From: Mesorhabditis belari
Lineage: Eukaryota > Nematoda > Chromadorea > Rhabditida > Rhabditidae
NCBI GenBank assembly: GCA_958450365.1
Contig: CAUEEP010000742.1
Coordinates: 4,507,001-4,571,000, forward strand
DNA length: 64,000 nt
Direction of reading: 5' to 3'
How positions within the stretch are numbered: the first letter of the stretch is position 1; each line of letters starts with the position of its first letter. The position numbers and the translations under genes are program-made. Of the stretch, positions 46,662 to 57,000 are shown piece by piece. The notes under the pieces are model-generated. The model did no database searches, was not told the DNA's origin, and was given only the letters and a program-made list of their open reading frames with translations.

Positions 46662-47340
46662 TAGCCGAGCCCAACGTTGCTGAACTTGACCGTGCTTAAC
46701 TTGGCCGTGTTTAACTTGACCGTGTTTAACTTGACCGTGCTTAACTTGGCCGGACGGGATGCCGTGTTTCCAACGTGGCGAGAACGTAAACAATAATAAT
46801 CATAGAAAAAAGTATGATTAGAAACGTTAGCAAGCACTCAATTTCATCACTCTTTTAATATCCTTTTTAAATCCTCTAATCTGGCTAAAAATACTGTATA
46901 TTAGCATGGTTTTTCTTTAGGTTTAGATACAAAGTAAGACGTGAAATATTAAATCCAGAAAGTCTTTTCGCTTCACTCAAACTTCTCAATCAATAGAGAA
47001 ATATTTAACTTTCAATTTCTCAATTTTCAATCAAAGCAATCTTTAAAATTTAACGATTTCTCACCTTTTCCGTATAACATCCAGCAAAAACGTTGACACC
47101 TTTTGCAGCCAAGTAAAGTGAAGTCAAACGTCCAAAACCCGAATCGCAACCCGTCACGAAAACCCATCTAAAATCAAATATTTCTTTTAAAAACCTATCT
47201 TGATCATATTCTTAAATAGATTTGATACTCACTTTCCCTCATAGTCAATGAAAATCTTTTCCAAGACGAATCTCTTCAAAAGAAAGTAGACGATAAATGA
47301 AATGAGGATCAATTGCAGCCAAGTATAGTAAAGTCGAACG
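46662..47340 (-). pseudogene. Inverted copy of SDR exons 2-3 and intron 3
   Basis: The minus strand reproduces 49140-49905: exon 2 (LLQLILISFIVYFLLKRF region, about 47237-47320), intron 2, exon 3 with the dinucleotide-binding motif TGCDSGFG (about 47071-47170) and much of intron 3, with splice sites kept. At the exon 2 end (GCAGCC, about 47320) the sequence switches to a second partial copy of exon 3. It lacks the rest of the gene, so it cannot encode an enzyme. Confidence 0.88.
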
Positions 47341-47870
47341 TCAAAAACTCGAAAAAATATCAGTACCAAACTTTTGTATGATTCAAATTAAAGATCAATA
47401 TCTTAAACTCAAAAAAAACCAGTCACATAAATTCTTGTTTTCATAAGTTATGATGAAAGAAATGATTAAGCTTCAGAACTGAGTTAAATTTTATATTTTT
47501 CACGTTCTTTTGACTTGGAATTGAACAAAATACCATGGATTTCTTCAAAATTTCAAGAAAACTTTTAGAATTATCTCTACTTTATTTTGCAAACAATTGC
47601 AAAACCTTTTATTTATTTTGGAATCAGTTTTTGATTGAAAATAATCACAAAAATTGACTTTCCTTGAAGTAAAGTTCTATTTTTTTTTTTTTTTCTTGAT
47701 TTAAAAGCTGATTATTATATAACTTTTTATTAGAAAAAACAAAAAAAAACTTTATTTTATTAGAAAAAAGTTTTAATATCTTGGTGGGAGTTTAGAGGTT
47801 CTTCAAAAATCGCGAAACGACTTTCAACTTCATACGGACCATTTTTGAAATTGCATCACATCTAAACCTA

Positions 47871-48136
47871 CCGTAAATACTGTAATAGTACCCCAGCCCC
47901 ATCGTACAGTCGCGTAGTCCCAAAAGGTTTTTTAGTATTTCATTTTTTTCAAAGCGCCCATACTTTCAAAAAATGCGTCTTTGGTATCAAAAAATAGCCC
48001 TGAATTTCAGCTATTTTTTGATACCTAAGCGCACATTCTAGCTTAAACCAGTGCCGAGAAAAACTCGTTCAAAGCTGGACTACGCAAAACTCCGCACCGT
48101 CATTATGGGGGTGGGGTACTATTACAGTATTGACGG
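47871..48136. mobile_element. MITE, family CCGTAAATACTG, copy 3
   Basis: TA-flanked inverted termini CCGTAAATACTGTAATAGTA and its near complement, with interior words shared with copies 1-2 but in opposite orientation. Confidence 0.9.
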
Positions 48137-48987
48137 TAGATAGACAAGTTGAAGACAAATAATGCCCCCAGCCAGTCGACTCACCTCTCACAAGAGCCGT
48201 TTTGAATGCACAACAACGTTTGAATGTCTCTTGTTTGGAAGATTCCTTTTCCCCATGATGTTTGTCTCTTCTTGTATTCCATTTCTTTCTCTTGTCCTTT
48301 CCTTTCTTCCCCATTCGTTCCGTTTCCGCTTTTTCCCTGATTTCGATCGTCGTCCATTCTAAGGTCACTTCCGCTTTTTAGAAATTTTGCGAGTTCAGAG
48401 TTGAACTGTTCAACTTTTGACTTTTGACAACTTTTGAACTGTTTTGAACTGTTCAACTACTTTTTCTAGAGTGAAAATAGTTTTATCATTGAAACAAATC
48501 AATCTAATAATCATCAAAATCATTTTCAAATCAAAATTTCAATTTAAAAGTTGGGGAATTTTTTTTTGGGTCTTTTTGGGTTCTCTAGTTTTCTGTATTT
48601 GTATTTGATTAAAACTGATCTCTTGACCCATTCAGGATTTCAAAGCTTGTGATTTCACAGCTCTTCGCAATCAAAGAAATCACCAAAGACTCAATCTCAC
48701 AAAAAATATCACCTTTTGTCGACATGTTGATTTCGCCAAGAAAAAGATTCTCAAGAAATGTCATCCAAAACAATTCTCGAACTTTTTAATAACTCATTGT
48801 GAAATCAGTCCTCTTTCCCTCTTTCCCTCTTTCACTCTTTCACTCTTTCTCTCTTTCTCTCTTTCCCTCTTTCCCTCTTTTCCTCTTTCCCCCTTTCCAA
48901 CAGTACTTTTCTCTTTTCTTATCCAAATTTTGGCATCATCTTTTACCTTATTTAAAGAGTTCTTTGAGAAATTTTAGCTCATTCCAG

Positions 48988-48999
48988 ATGAAATGTTGA
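48988..48999 (+). promoter_or_regulatory. Three-codon upstream ORF overlapping the SDR start
   Basis: Directly after the acceptor CATTCCAG, ATGAAATGTTGA encodes M-K-C-stop and its stop codon overlaps the SDR start codon at 48993. If the mRNA is trans-spliced here, the first AUG is this one, so the SDR would depend on leaky scanning or re-initiation. Confidence 0.5.
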
Positions 49000-51900
49000 C
49001 TTCACTCAAAAACTCGACTAACTTTTTCACTTACTACGCCGAGCACTATGAAGAGTATTTCCCAGAGTTCCCAAGGTAAAAACTTTCCAATTAATCAATT
49101 AGTTATTTAATTTTGAAATTTCAGCTTTCATGTGAACTTGCTGCAATTGATCCTCATTTCATTTATCGTCTACTTTCTTTTGAAGAGATTCGTCTTGGAA
49201 AAGATTTTCATTGACTATGAGGGAAAGTGAGTATCAAATCTATTTAAGAATATGATCAAGATAGGTTTTTAAAACAAATATTTATTTTAGATGGGTTTTC
49301 GTGACGGGTTGCGATTCGGGTTTTGGACGTTTGACTTCACTTTACTTGGCTGCAAAAGGTGTCAACGTTTTTGCTGGATGTTATACGGAAAAGGTGAGAA
49401 ATCGTTAAATTTTAAAGATTGCTTTGATTGAAAATTGAGAAATTGAAAGTTAAATATTTCTCTATTGATTGAGAAGTTTGAGTGAAGCGAAAAGACTTTC
49501 TGGATTTAATATTTCACGTCTTACTTTGTATCTAAACCTAAAGAAAAACCATGCTAATATACAGTATTTTTAGCCAGATTAGAGGATTTAAAAAGGATAT
49601 TAAAAAAGTGATGAAATTGAGTGCTTGCTAACGTTTCTAATCATACTTTTTTCTATGATTATTATTGTTTACGTTCTCGCCACGTTGGAAACACGGCATC
49701 CCGTCCGGCCAAGTTAAGCACGGTCAAGTTAAACACGGTCAAGTTAAACACGGCCAAGCTAAGCACGGCCAAGCTAAGCACGGCCAAGCTAAGCACGGCC
49801 AAGCTAAGCACGGCCAAGTTAAGCACGGCCAAGTTAAGCACGGCCAAGTTAAGCACGGCCAAGTTAAGCACGGCCAAGTTAAGCACGGCCAAGTTAAGCA
49901 ACGTTGAAAAATTTAAAGTTAAATATTTCTCTATTGCTTGAAAAGTTTGAGTGAAGCGAAAAGACTTTCTGGATTTAATATTTCACGTCTTACTTTGTAT
50001 CTAAACCTAAAGAAAAACCATGCTAAGGTGTCAATGTTTTTGCTGGATGTTATACGGAAAAGGTGAGAAATTGTAAAATTTTAAAGATTTTCTGAAAATC
50101 TCAATTGATTTCTAAGCTTTGTTTGCATGATTTTGTAGAATTAGAATCTAAATTCGAAAATTTAGGGTCAAGAAGAGCTACAACGAAAAGCTGACTGTCT
50201 CCGGATGGGAAAGGTTTGTTTTAAATAAACATTTGAGGGTTTTAAATTAATATTAAAATTTGAATTACTTTAGAATTACTGAAAATATCTATACTTAAAA
50301 TTTTAGCTTTATCCGATTCGCCTTGATATAACTAAGGATGAATCAGTGGATGCGGCCTATAAAAGGATTCGAGAGATTCTCTCTGATCATGTGAGTTTGA
50401 AAAATGAAGGTAATCATTTAGAATATTAGCTGGACTTAGGATAAAGCAAAAACTAAATCTAAATCTAAATCTAAATCTAAATCTGAATCTAAAACAAATC
50501 CAAATCTAAATCTGTATCTAAATCTAATTCTAAATCTAATTCTAAATCCAAATCTAAATCTAATTCTAAATCTAATTCTAAATCTAATTCTAAATCTAAA
50601 TCTAAATCTAATTCTAAATCTAAATCTAAAACAAATCCAAATCTAAATCTATATCTAAATCTAATTCTAAATCTAATTCTAAATCCAAATCTAAATCTAA
50701 TTCTAAATCTAATTCTAAATCTAATTCTAAATCTAAATCTAATTCTAAATCTAAATCTAAATCTAAATCTAATTCTAAATCTAAATCTAAAACAAATCCA
50801 AATTTAAATCTAATTCTAAATCTAATTCTAAATTTAAATCTAAAACAAATCTAAATCTAAATCCAAATCCAAATTTCAGAACGCTTCCCTATGGGCCGTC
50901 ATCAATAACGCGGGGATTTTCTCGATCTTTGGCCCGGATGCTTGGTGTGGAATCGAAGAGTACAAGTACGTTAAAATATTGAAATTGAATCTAAAATTGA
51001 ATCCAATATTGAGTCTAATATTGAATCTAACTGAAATTTAAAATATTGAACATAACTCAAAGAGTGTCTAGGAATTGAAAAAACAAAAAGATAGCTTTTT
51101 CTAGTAATAGAGAATCTTTTTTTTTCTAGAATGTCTCTGGATGTGAACACACTCGGCGCTGTGCGTATCTGCCACAAATTCATGCCACTTCTCAAGCACT
51201 CAAAGGTGATTTTTAAAGCTGAAAATTTGAAAATTTTGATTTCTTTCTTCCTGTAAAGCCCGAGTTGCTGTTTAAATAGTGAAAATTTTACTTAAATCGT
51301 CCAGGGCCGAATCGTGACAATGGGCTCATCAGCTGGACGTATTCATGGCCTCTTTGTTGGTCCTTATGTAACAGCCAAATTCGCCGTCGAAGCCTACATG
51401 GATTGTCTTCGATTGGAGTTGAGACAATTCGGAGTTTCGGTGAGAGAAATTTTCTGAAATTCATTTGGAAAACTAACAGTGAAAAGCTCTAACTAAAATC
51501 TATATATAAAAGAGCAGTGTTTGTCCATCTGTCTGCCTTTTCTCAGCCGTCTATGGGTCAAAAAAAGCTGAAATTTTTTGAAAACTCTTAAAATATCATA
51601 TATCTATAGACGTTTGAGCTAAAAAAATTAAAGAATCAAAATGGAATGGCACTACGGGGAGTCGAACCCGGATCGTGTGGGCTGTGGGGTCGAACCCGTA
51701 GACAAGCTCACTCCCAACTACGCCAGGGAGAGAAGAATCCGGAAAACTAGCTGTTAGGCGAATTTCAACTAGAGTTGGCTAAAAGCGGGTTTTTCGGCTG
51801 CCGTATTTGTATTGCCATTGCTAGGCAACTTTAATCGAAATCCGCCTAACAGCCGGTTTTTCGGATCCCTCTGAACATGGCGCAGTCGGAAGCGTGCTTG

Positions 51901-53020
51901 TCTACAGCTCACCCGATCCGGGTTCGACCTCCATAGTGCACTTTTTCGGCTGGTTCTATGAATAAATAGAATAACCGATTCTTTCAGGTTCACATCCTTG
52001 AACCAGGCGCTTTCAAAACCGATCTCCTGTCAGAAGAGGCGCAAAATAAAAGAATCGATACGGTAAGTCAATTTTAAAAGTCTCAAACCAAAAGTGTTTA
52101 GATTTGGGGGAAACTAACGGAATCGGTACGAATCGAGTATGGAGAGACTTTCAAAGAGAATTGTGAGAGTTTTGCGGGAATTTAATAACTGTTTTGGACT
52201 GTTTTCAAGGCAAAGAGTGGGTTTTAAATTCTCAAATTTCAGTTAAACAAGCATGGCACACTGGAGTGTCGATTGTCGCAAATCCACACTTGGAATGGGT
52301 TGTTGAGAACTATTTCCATGCACTCTTTTCGAGATGGCCTAGACTCAGGTTAGTGTATTGCTTCTTTACTTTAAATTCTGAAGAACTGTAGAAGTACTGT
52401 AAGTTTTGTAATACTGTATCATACGTTAAATACTGTAAGTGCTGAAAGTACAGTAGTTACTAGAGTGGCTGAAGATTGTTGGATGTGCTGGAGATTGTAC
52501 TAGGATTGTACTGGGTATTGTACTGAGTATTGTACTGGAGTATTGTACTGGAGTATTGTACTGGAGTATTGTACTGGAGTATTGTACTGGAGTATTGTAC
52601 TGGAGTATTGTACTAGAGTATTGTACTGGAGTATTGTACTGGAGTACTGGACTTCGGTAGTTACTGGGGTACTGTAAGTCCTAGAGAATACGGTACTAGA
52701 ATACTATAATTAGATAATGAAATACTGTAAATTAAGTTCAAATTAGGTTTCGATTGAGACAAATCGTTTCCCAGTGAATCCTTTTCAGATACTACACTGG
52801 TTGGGACGCAATCTTTTGCTTCATCCCATTAAGCATCTTTCCCACGTTTTTACAGGTAAATAATTCAAAGAGTTCAAGAGAAAAGAAAAGAATTGAAAGC
52901 CTTATTAAAATAGATTGTAACTTTATGCTTCAGGATACAATCTTGTCCGGAATGTACGCTCTTCAACCAGGCCCTCAACTTGTTCCCGAAATATTACGTG
53001 TAAATTCCAAAGATGCTTAG
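48993..53020 (+). CDS. Short-chain dehydrogenase/reductase, retinol/17-beta-HSD type
   Basis: NAD(P)-dependent oxidoreductase, probably on retinoid, steroid or fatty alcohol substrates at the ER membrane. Exons 48993-49075, 49125-49226, 49291-49393, 50166-50213, 50307-50390, 50880-50965, 51130-51205, 51305-51439, 51988-52062, 52102-52162, 52243-52348, 52789-52855, 52934-53020; 370 aa with every phase closing. An N-terminal TM helix (LLQLILISFIVYFLL, about 33-47) precedes the Rossmann fold: VFVTGCDSGFG (TGxxxGxG), NNAG, the catalytic Ser in TMGSSAG and YxxxK as PYVTAKFAVEA. C-terminal hydrophobic stretch DAIFCFIPLSIFPTFL. TGCDSGFG and LEPGAFKT are typical of the RDH/17-beta-HSD6 branch of SDRs. 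Introns carry a 15-bp minisatellite, a 6-bp array, an inverted tRNA-like pair and a 13-bp minisatellite. It converges on the collagen gene. Confidence 0.92.
49703..49900. repeat. 15-bp minisatellite (CACGGCCAAGTTAAG)
   Basis: About 13 units in SDR intron 3. Since the period is a multiple of three, it is open in both strands (ORFs 49621-49941 and 49662-49901), which is not evidence of coding. The inverted copy of this intron at 46.68-46.75 kb has about five units, and three degenerate units occur at 41.07 kb. Confidence 0.95.
49908..50070 (+). repeat. Direct copy of SDR intron 3 part and exon 3 end
   Basis: 49908-50022 repeats 49447-49555, and 50026-50070 repeats the last 35 nt of exon 3 with its donor (GGATGTTATACGGAAAAG|GTGAG). 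In the phase of exon 3 the fragment would shift the frame, so it is most likely intronic debris. Confidence 0.8.
50452..50870. repeat. Hexameric array (AAATCT/AATTCT)
   Basis: About 70 units of TCTAAA with TCTAAT and ACAAATCC variants arranged in larger repeated blocks. It fills SDR intron 5 and its right end merges into the acceptor of exon 6. Confidence 0.95.
51647..51941. mobile_element. Inverted pair of tRNA-like elements (foldback) in SDR intron 8
   Basis: Left unit (51647-51732) reads on the minus strand with A-box TGGCGTAGTTGG and B-box GGTTCGACTCC. Right unit (51877-51941) reads on the + strand with A-box TGGCGCAGTCGG and GGTTCGACCTCC. Their 3' ends match (GATCCGGGTTCGAC, TAGTGC). 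Between them TAGCTGTTAGGCGAATTT pairs with AAATCCGCCTAACAGCC, so the whole unit is one large inverted repeat with divergent internal Pol III promoter boxes. Confidence 0.65.
52500..52645. repeat. 13-bp minisatellite (TATTGTACTGGAG)
   Basis: About ten units in SDR intron 11. Confidence 0.93.
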
Positions 53021-53108
53021 AAATCTCTAGAATTAGTGAAGCTTTTTTTTTGTGTATTCACGGGTGCTTCTTTGCTTGAATTGTGCAATTTCTTGTTTTG
53101 CTTTTGGA

Positions 53109-53122
53109 AATAAATATTTATT
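53109..53122. terminator. Palindromic poly(A) signal shared by convergent genes
   Basis: AATAAATATTTATT is a perfect 14-bp palindrome that supplies AATAAA to the SDR on the + strand (89 nt after its stop) and AATAAA to the collagen on the - strand (about 47 nt after its stop). The two 3' UTRs must therefore overlap by a few tens of bases. Confidence 0.7.
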
Positions 53123-53168
53123 CTATTAATTCTCTTGAAATTTCGCGCATATCGATCGTTTTCTTTTC

Positions 53169-54963
53169 TTAAAGGTGTCGATATCCAGTTCGCTCGTTTG
53201 ATGGAGGCACTAGAAAGAAAAAAAAACGAGATTATTGTGGATCAGTGGATTGAAATCTTGGATTTAGAGAGTTTTATCTTTTTTAATCACTCACCCTGTG
53301 CTCCGTAGCCTCCATAACCGTTTCCACCATTTCCACCAGCTAAAAGGATTCAATTTATACTCCAAATCTTCTTAAATATCAAATGAATCACTTATAAATG
53401 AAATTTCTTTAAAACCAGATCCAGAAAACCAGAAAAACATTACCTGATCCTCCCGAGCTGCCGCTAGGCGAATCCTCAAATGTAGCGGCTCCACCTAGAA
53501 TTTACTAATAGATAATTGGTCTAAATTTTCAAATTTTCATCTTATTAAGCAGATTTCTAGATGAAAAGATTGCTGAAGAATTCAAATATTCAAGAATTTG
53601 TTTGTCAGTAAACGAACCGCGATTTCCTGCCCGTCCTCCTCCACTTGGTGGACTGAAACCGCCTTCTCTCGGTGGACAATGGCAGTACTCGGCATCTTTT
53701 CCGACTGAACCAGTTGAACCCTCACGTCCTTCCTAAATGATCAAAGTTCCCAATCAATCTAGAAGCTTCACCTCTCCATCAGCTCCCGCGGCTCCTTGAT
53801 ATCCGGGCACTCCGGGCTCTCCTTCAGGTCCAGCTTTTCCTGGTGGCGAGTTCTGTCCTTGTTCTCCTTGTGGTCCCTCCGGTCCAGCGTCCCCTGGTGA
53901 TCCTCTTGGTCCTTGACGAGAAATGGGTTTCTCAGCTGAATCCACGTTAAATCTATTACTTAAATTCCAATTACCATCATCTCCCTTTGGTCCAGGCTCT
54001 CCAGGATTTCCGTCAGATCCAGGGGGTCCAGGTGGTCCCATATCTCCAGGCATTCCTGGATTTCCGTCAAGACCTGGCGCACCGTTTTGTCCTCTTCTTC
54101 CACGCATTCCTAGATTCTATTTGTTTCAATCAAAGCCATCACTCCAACCTCTCATTCCCGGTGCTCCATTGGGTCCTTGAGCTCCAGGTGGACCCTGTGG
54201 ACAATGGAAACATCCAGTGGCTGGATGCTGAGCCACATCATCAGCATCTTGTCCGTCCTAAATTGATCTTAATCAAATCTTTCTCTACTATCTACTTTTC
54301 CATCTTGTCCATCAAGTCCATCAAATCCATCGGGTCCTTGGCTTCCAACTGGACCAGCTGGACCAGCAGGGCAAGAGTTCTCAGCGGAACACTGGCATAA
54401 ACGACCACTTGGGGTAAACAAGCCTAAAAAAAATACAATAAGTCTTCTTGCATGGATAAATTCAAAAATTTCCTACCAGTTGAAGCTCCAGGGAAAATCG
54501 GTCTGCATGGGATTCCTTCGATTCCAGTTCCTGGAACACAGTTTGGAGGCCCACCAACTTGTGGCCCAGTTGGCAAATCGTCTGTCGAGAATTGCGGCTT
54601 TCCTGGAGTTGCTCCTAAAAGCTCGATTTTATAGGAATGTTCTCAAGTCTACCATATCCTCCATAACCGCCAGATTGTTGAGATCCCTGTGCTCCATAAC
54701 CACCATAATTGCCCTGACGACGGACACGATTCGCCGCAGTACCAGCTCCCATTTGAACCAAATCCGACCACATATTGTCAGTGAGTGATTTGAAAGTCGC
54801 CTAGACACATTTTCTACAGTTTATTTTGTAGACTTACAATATCAGTGTCTAGCTCAGTCCACATATCGGAGACTTCAGTGTAGAGACGAGCAGCGGCGAG
54901 GAGCGATATCACAAGAGTCGTCCCCGAGAAGAGGAGAGCCGCTCCGGAAGCGGTTAGAGACAT
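53169..54963 (-). CDS. Cuticle collagen
   Basis: Structural protein of the exoskeleton. Exons from 5' to 3': 54838-54963, 54653-54800, 54477-54614, 54296-54423, 54149-54257, 53975-54109, 53772-53911, 53618-53732, 53444-53494, 53295-53339, 53169-53209; 391 aa with closing phases. Start: ATG right after ATTTCAG (trans-splice-like), giving [20 protein letters not shown], a signal-anchor/TM stretch, then the nematode cuticle collagen N-domain ([17 protein letters not shown]). RVRRQ at about 81-85 is the subtilisin-like cleavage site typical of cuticle collagens. Gly-X-Y blocks follow, interrupted and flanked by Cys pairs (LCQCS, GCFHC, EYCHC) that cross-link chains. A Gly/Tyr-rich segment ([11 protein letters not shown]) and RTGYRHL end the chain, and Tyr there could take part in dityrosine links. 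Intron 6 is 63 nt, open and in frame. A further upstream exon is possible (56944-57000). Confidence 0.92.
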
Positions 54964-55166
54964 CTGAAATGCGGATTGAATAGATATAGTTAATATAAGA
55001 TTCTAATAATAATCTAAAGAACAAAAGACCAATTGAAAAAAGTTAAATGTGTACTGGTTGAGAAGCTAAGAAAGAAGAGCAAAAGTAAGTAAGCAAAAAG
55101 GCAAAAGCTGTACTGTTTTTAACTTGGTTTGATAACAAATTTTAGCAAGGCGTCAAATGACCGTCA

Positions 55167-55236
55167 TGACCGACCAAGCGCCCACTAAGAGCCCTTTATC
55201 ATAGTCAAGAGGTCAAGGGTTCAATCCTGGCTAGAT
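55167..55236 (+). mobile_element. tRNA-like element (family C)
   Basis: TTTATCATAGTCAAGAGGTC followed by AAGGGTTCAATCCTGG matches the minus-strand element at 30.4 kb. The CAT triplet sits where an anticodon would be, but stems do not pair. Confidence 0.5.
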
Positions 55237-55825
55237 CATGAGCTCATTTTTCCATATCTATGGGGTTTTCCCTATATTTTAGAGCCCTATTTATGGCTTA
55301 AGGGTGCTGTAAGAGCTAAGAAATTCTTGGTAGGTTAACAATAGACTCAACAAAATTTAAACACAGCAAAAATAAAAGCAAAACTTAACACAAGGTGTGA
55401 CTGAATCGAGAGAAAACTCCACAGAAAAAGTCTGAGCCAGCTTGTGAAATGGGAGGATTAACCCTGAAAGAAAGGAGTTCTTCTCAATTTCTTATCATCA
55501 TCGCGAAAGGGAAAAAATTGGACTGAAAAAGGGGTGAATCTGTCTCCGAAAGGAGTAGCTGTGAGAACTTGAGAGATTCCGCAGATTGTCCTCTTTGTGG
55601 AGAAACCTGATTTTTCGAAGAATAACGTATCTCCTTGTAAGATTTAGTTGAGAAAGATTAGATAATGAAATGAAACGGAAAGCACAGTAGAGATTAGATT
55701 GTAGATTAGCTTGTAGAAAAATAATGAAAGCAGAAATTTCATCTCTACAAGAGTGATGGATTAGACAAATTTTTAAATGAAACGTTCTGCTAATTGTGAA
55801 TGTGAGCCTGAATTGTGAGCAACCA

Positions 55826-56075
55826 TTATTCAGCAATCATTATTCAGCAATCATTATCCAGTAATCATTATTCAGCAATCATTATTTAGCAGTCATTATT
55901 CAGTAATCATTATTCAGTAATCATTATTCAGTAATCATTATTAAGCAATCATTATTCAGCAATCATTATTTAGCAGTCATTATTCAGTAATCATTATCCA
56001 GTAATCATTATTCAGCAATCATTATCCAGTAATCATTATCCAGTAATCATTATTCAGTAATCATTATTCAGATAA
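55826..56075. repeat. 14-bp minisatellite (ATTATTCAGTAATC)
   Basis: About 18 units with GTAATC/GCAATC/GCAGTC variants, in the collagen upstream region. Confidence 0.95.
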
Positions 56076-56943
56076 TAACTATTTAAGAATATTTATCAAA
56101 AGTATGAATGTCTTGCCTATTGGAGAATCAATTTGAAAGACAGAATAAGCTCAAGAATAAGCTCTTTTATACCAATTTTCTACTGGCAGAGCTGTAGAAA
56201 CGGACAAAGAATGGATGATTTTTGGACGCCTCCTCTCTCCGCTGATGACATTATTCCATGGAATCCAGTTTATAGAAAAAGGCGTGAAAAATTTTCTCTT
56301 TTTACACACCGCTTGAGGTTTTTTGACTCGATTTTGGGAGAACGATGATCCGAATAGATTAGAGAAGCCAAAGAGACACTTTTTTTGTCTGAAATCACAA
56401 ATGAGAACTGATCTAACATTCTAACATCTAAAAATGTATGATCCGAATAGATTAGAGAAGGCAAAGAGACACTTTTTTGTCTGAAATCACAAATGAGAAC
56501 TGATCTAACATTCTAACATCTAACAATCTAACAAATCTAACACGAAATCTTATCTTAAAATCTATATTATAAAGCTAACACTAGGCATCCGAAAATCATC
56601 AATTATTATTAGTTAACCAATCAAAAAGCTTTGAATATACTTATTGTTAGATTTAGAATTCATGAATTGTCTATAATGCAAAAATCTGAAGAGGCCAGCT
56701 ATTTATCTAAGAAGTTAAAGCTTTATTCCTGAAATCCCACTTTTTACCTCGAATTTGCAAACTCGATTTTGTAGAACTCAACGAAAAACTCAAAAATAGA
56801 CAAAAAAGGGAAGAACGATGATCTCGAGAGATTAGTCGGCGAAGGAAAAAGAACAGAATGAACAAAAAGAACAGGTGAAGGGGAAAAGAACAGAATGTCC
56901 TCTGTCCCCCGAAAAAACCGAAGCCGAACGATTTATTGCTCAC

Positions 56944-57000
56944 CTTACTTGCAGGCTCAGGAATTGCTGCGGTCAAAAATGGGGACATGAACTGGATCAT
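56944..57000 (-). CDS. Possible distal first exon of the collagen gene
   Basis: A 19-codon minus-strand reading, MIQFMSPFLTAAIPEPASK, ends at a strong donor (AAG|GTGAGC) in phase 0, and the exon starting with the collagen ATG at 54963 also begins in phase 0 after an acceptor. Joining them would add a short N-terminal extension before the TM stretch. The intron would be about 2 kb, much longer than the others, so this may be unrelated. Confidence 0.25.

Larger units (their letters stand above)
41851..48992. other. Gene-poor, repeat-rich 7-kb interval
   Basis: I find no coding exon apart from inverted SDR exon copies (separate entry). Contents: minisatellites at 42642 and 45410, a tRNA-like element at 42872, a two-copy MITE family at 44165-44789, MITE copy 3 at 47871, and an inverted duplication arm at 46662-47340. 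ORFs at 42288-42569, 43005-43232, 43588-43923, 48069-48368 and 48181-48456 show no domain, no splice partners and overlap each other on both strands. 43085-43260 is GC-richer and might be regulatory. Confidence 0.5.

Noticed and set aside
49621..49941. ORFs of KLSTA / LAVLN repeats on both strands
   Set aside because: They are a 15-bp minisatellite in an SDR intron; a period divisible by three keeps every frame open without selection.
56211..56348. 46-codon + strand ORF after an acceptor-like site
   Set aside because: Composition is normal but no neighbouring exon or domain supports a gene.
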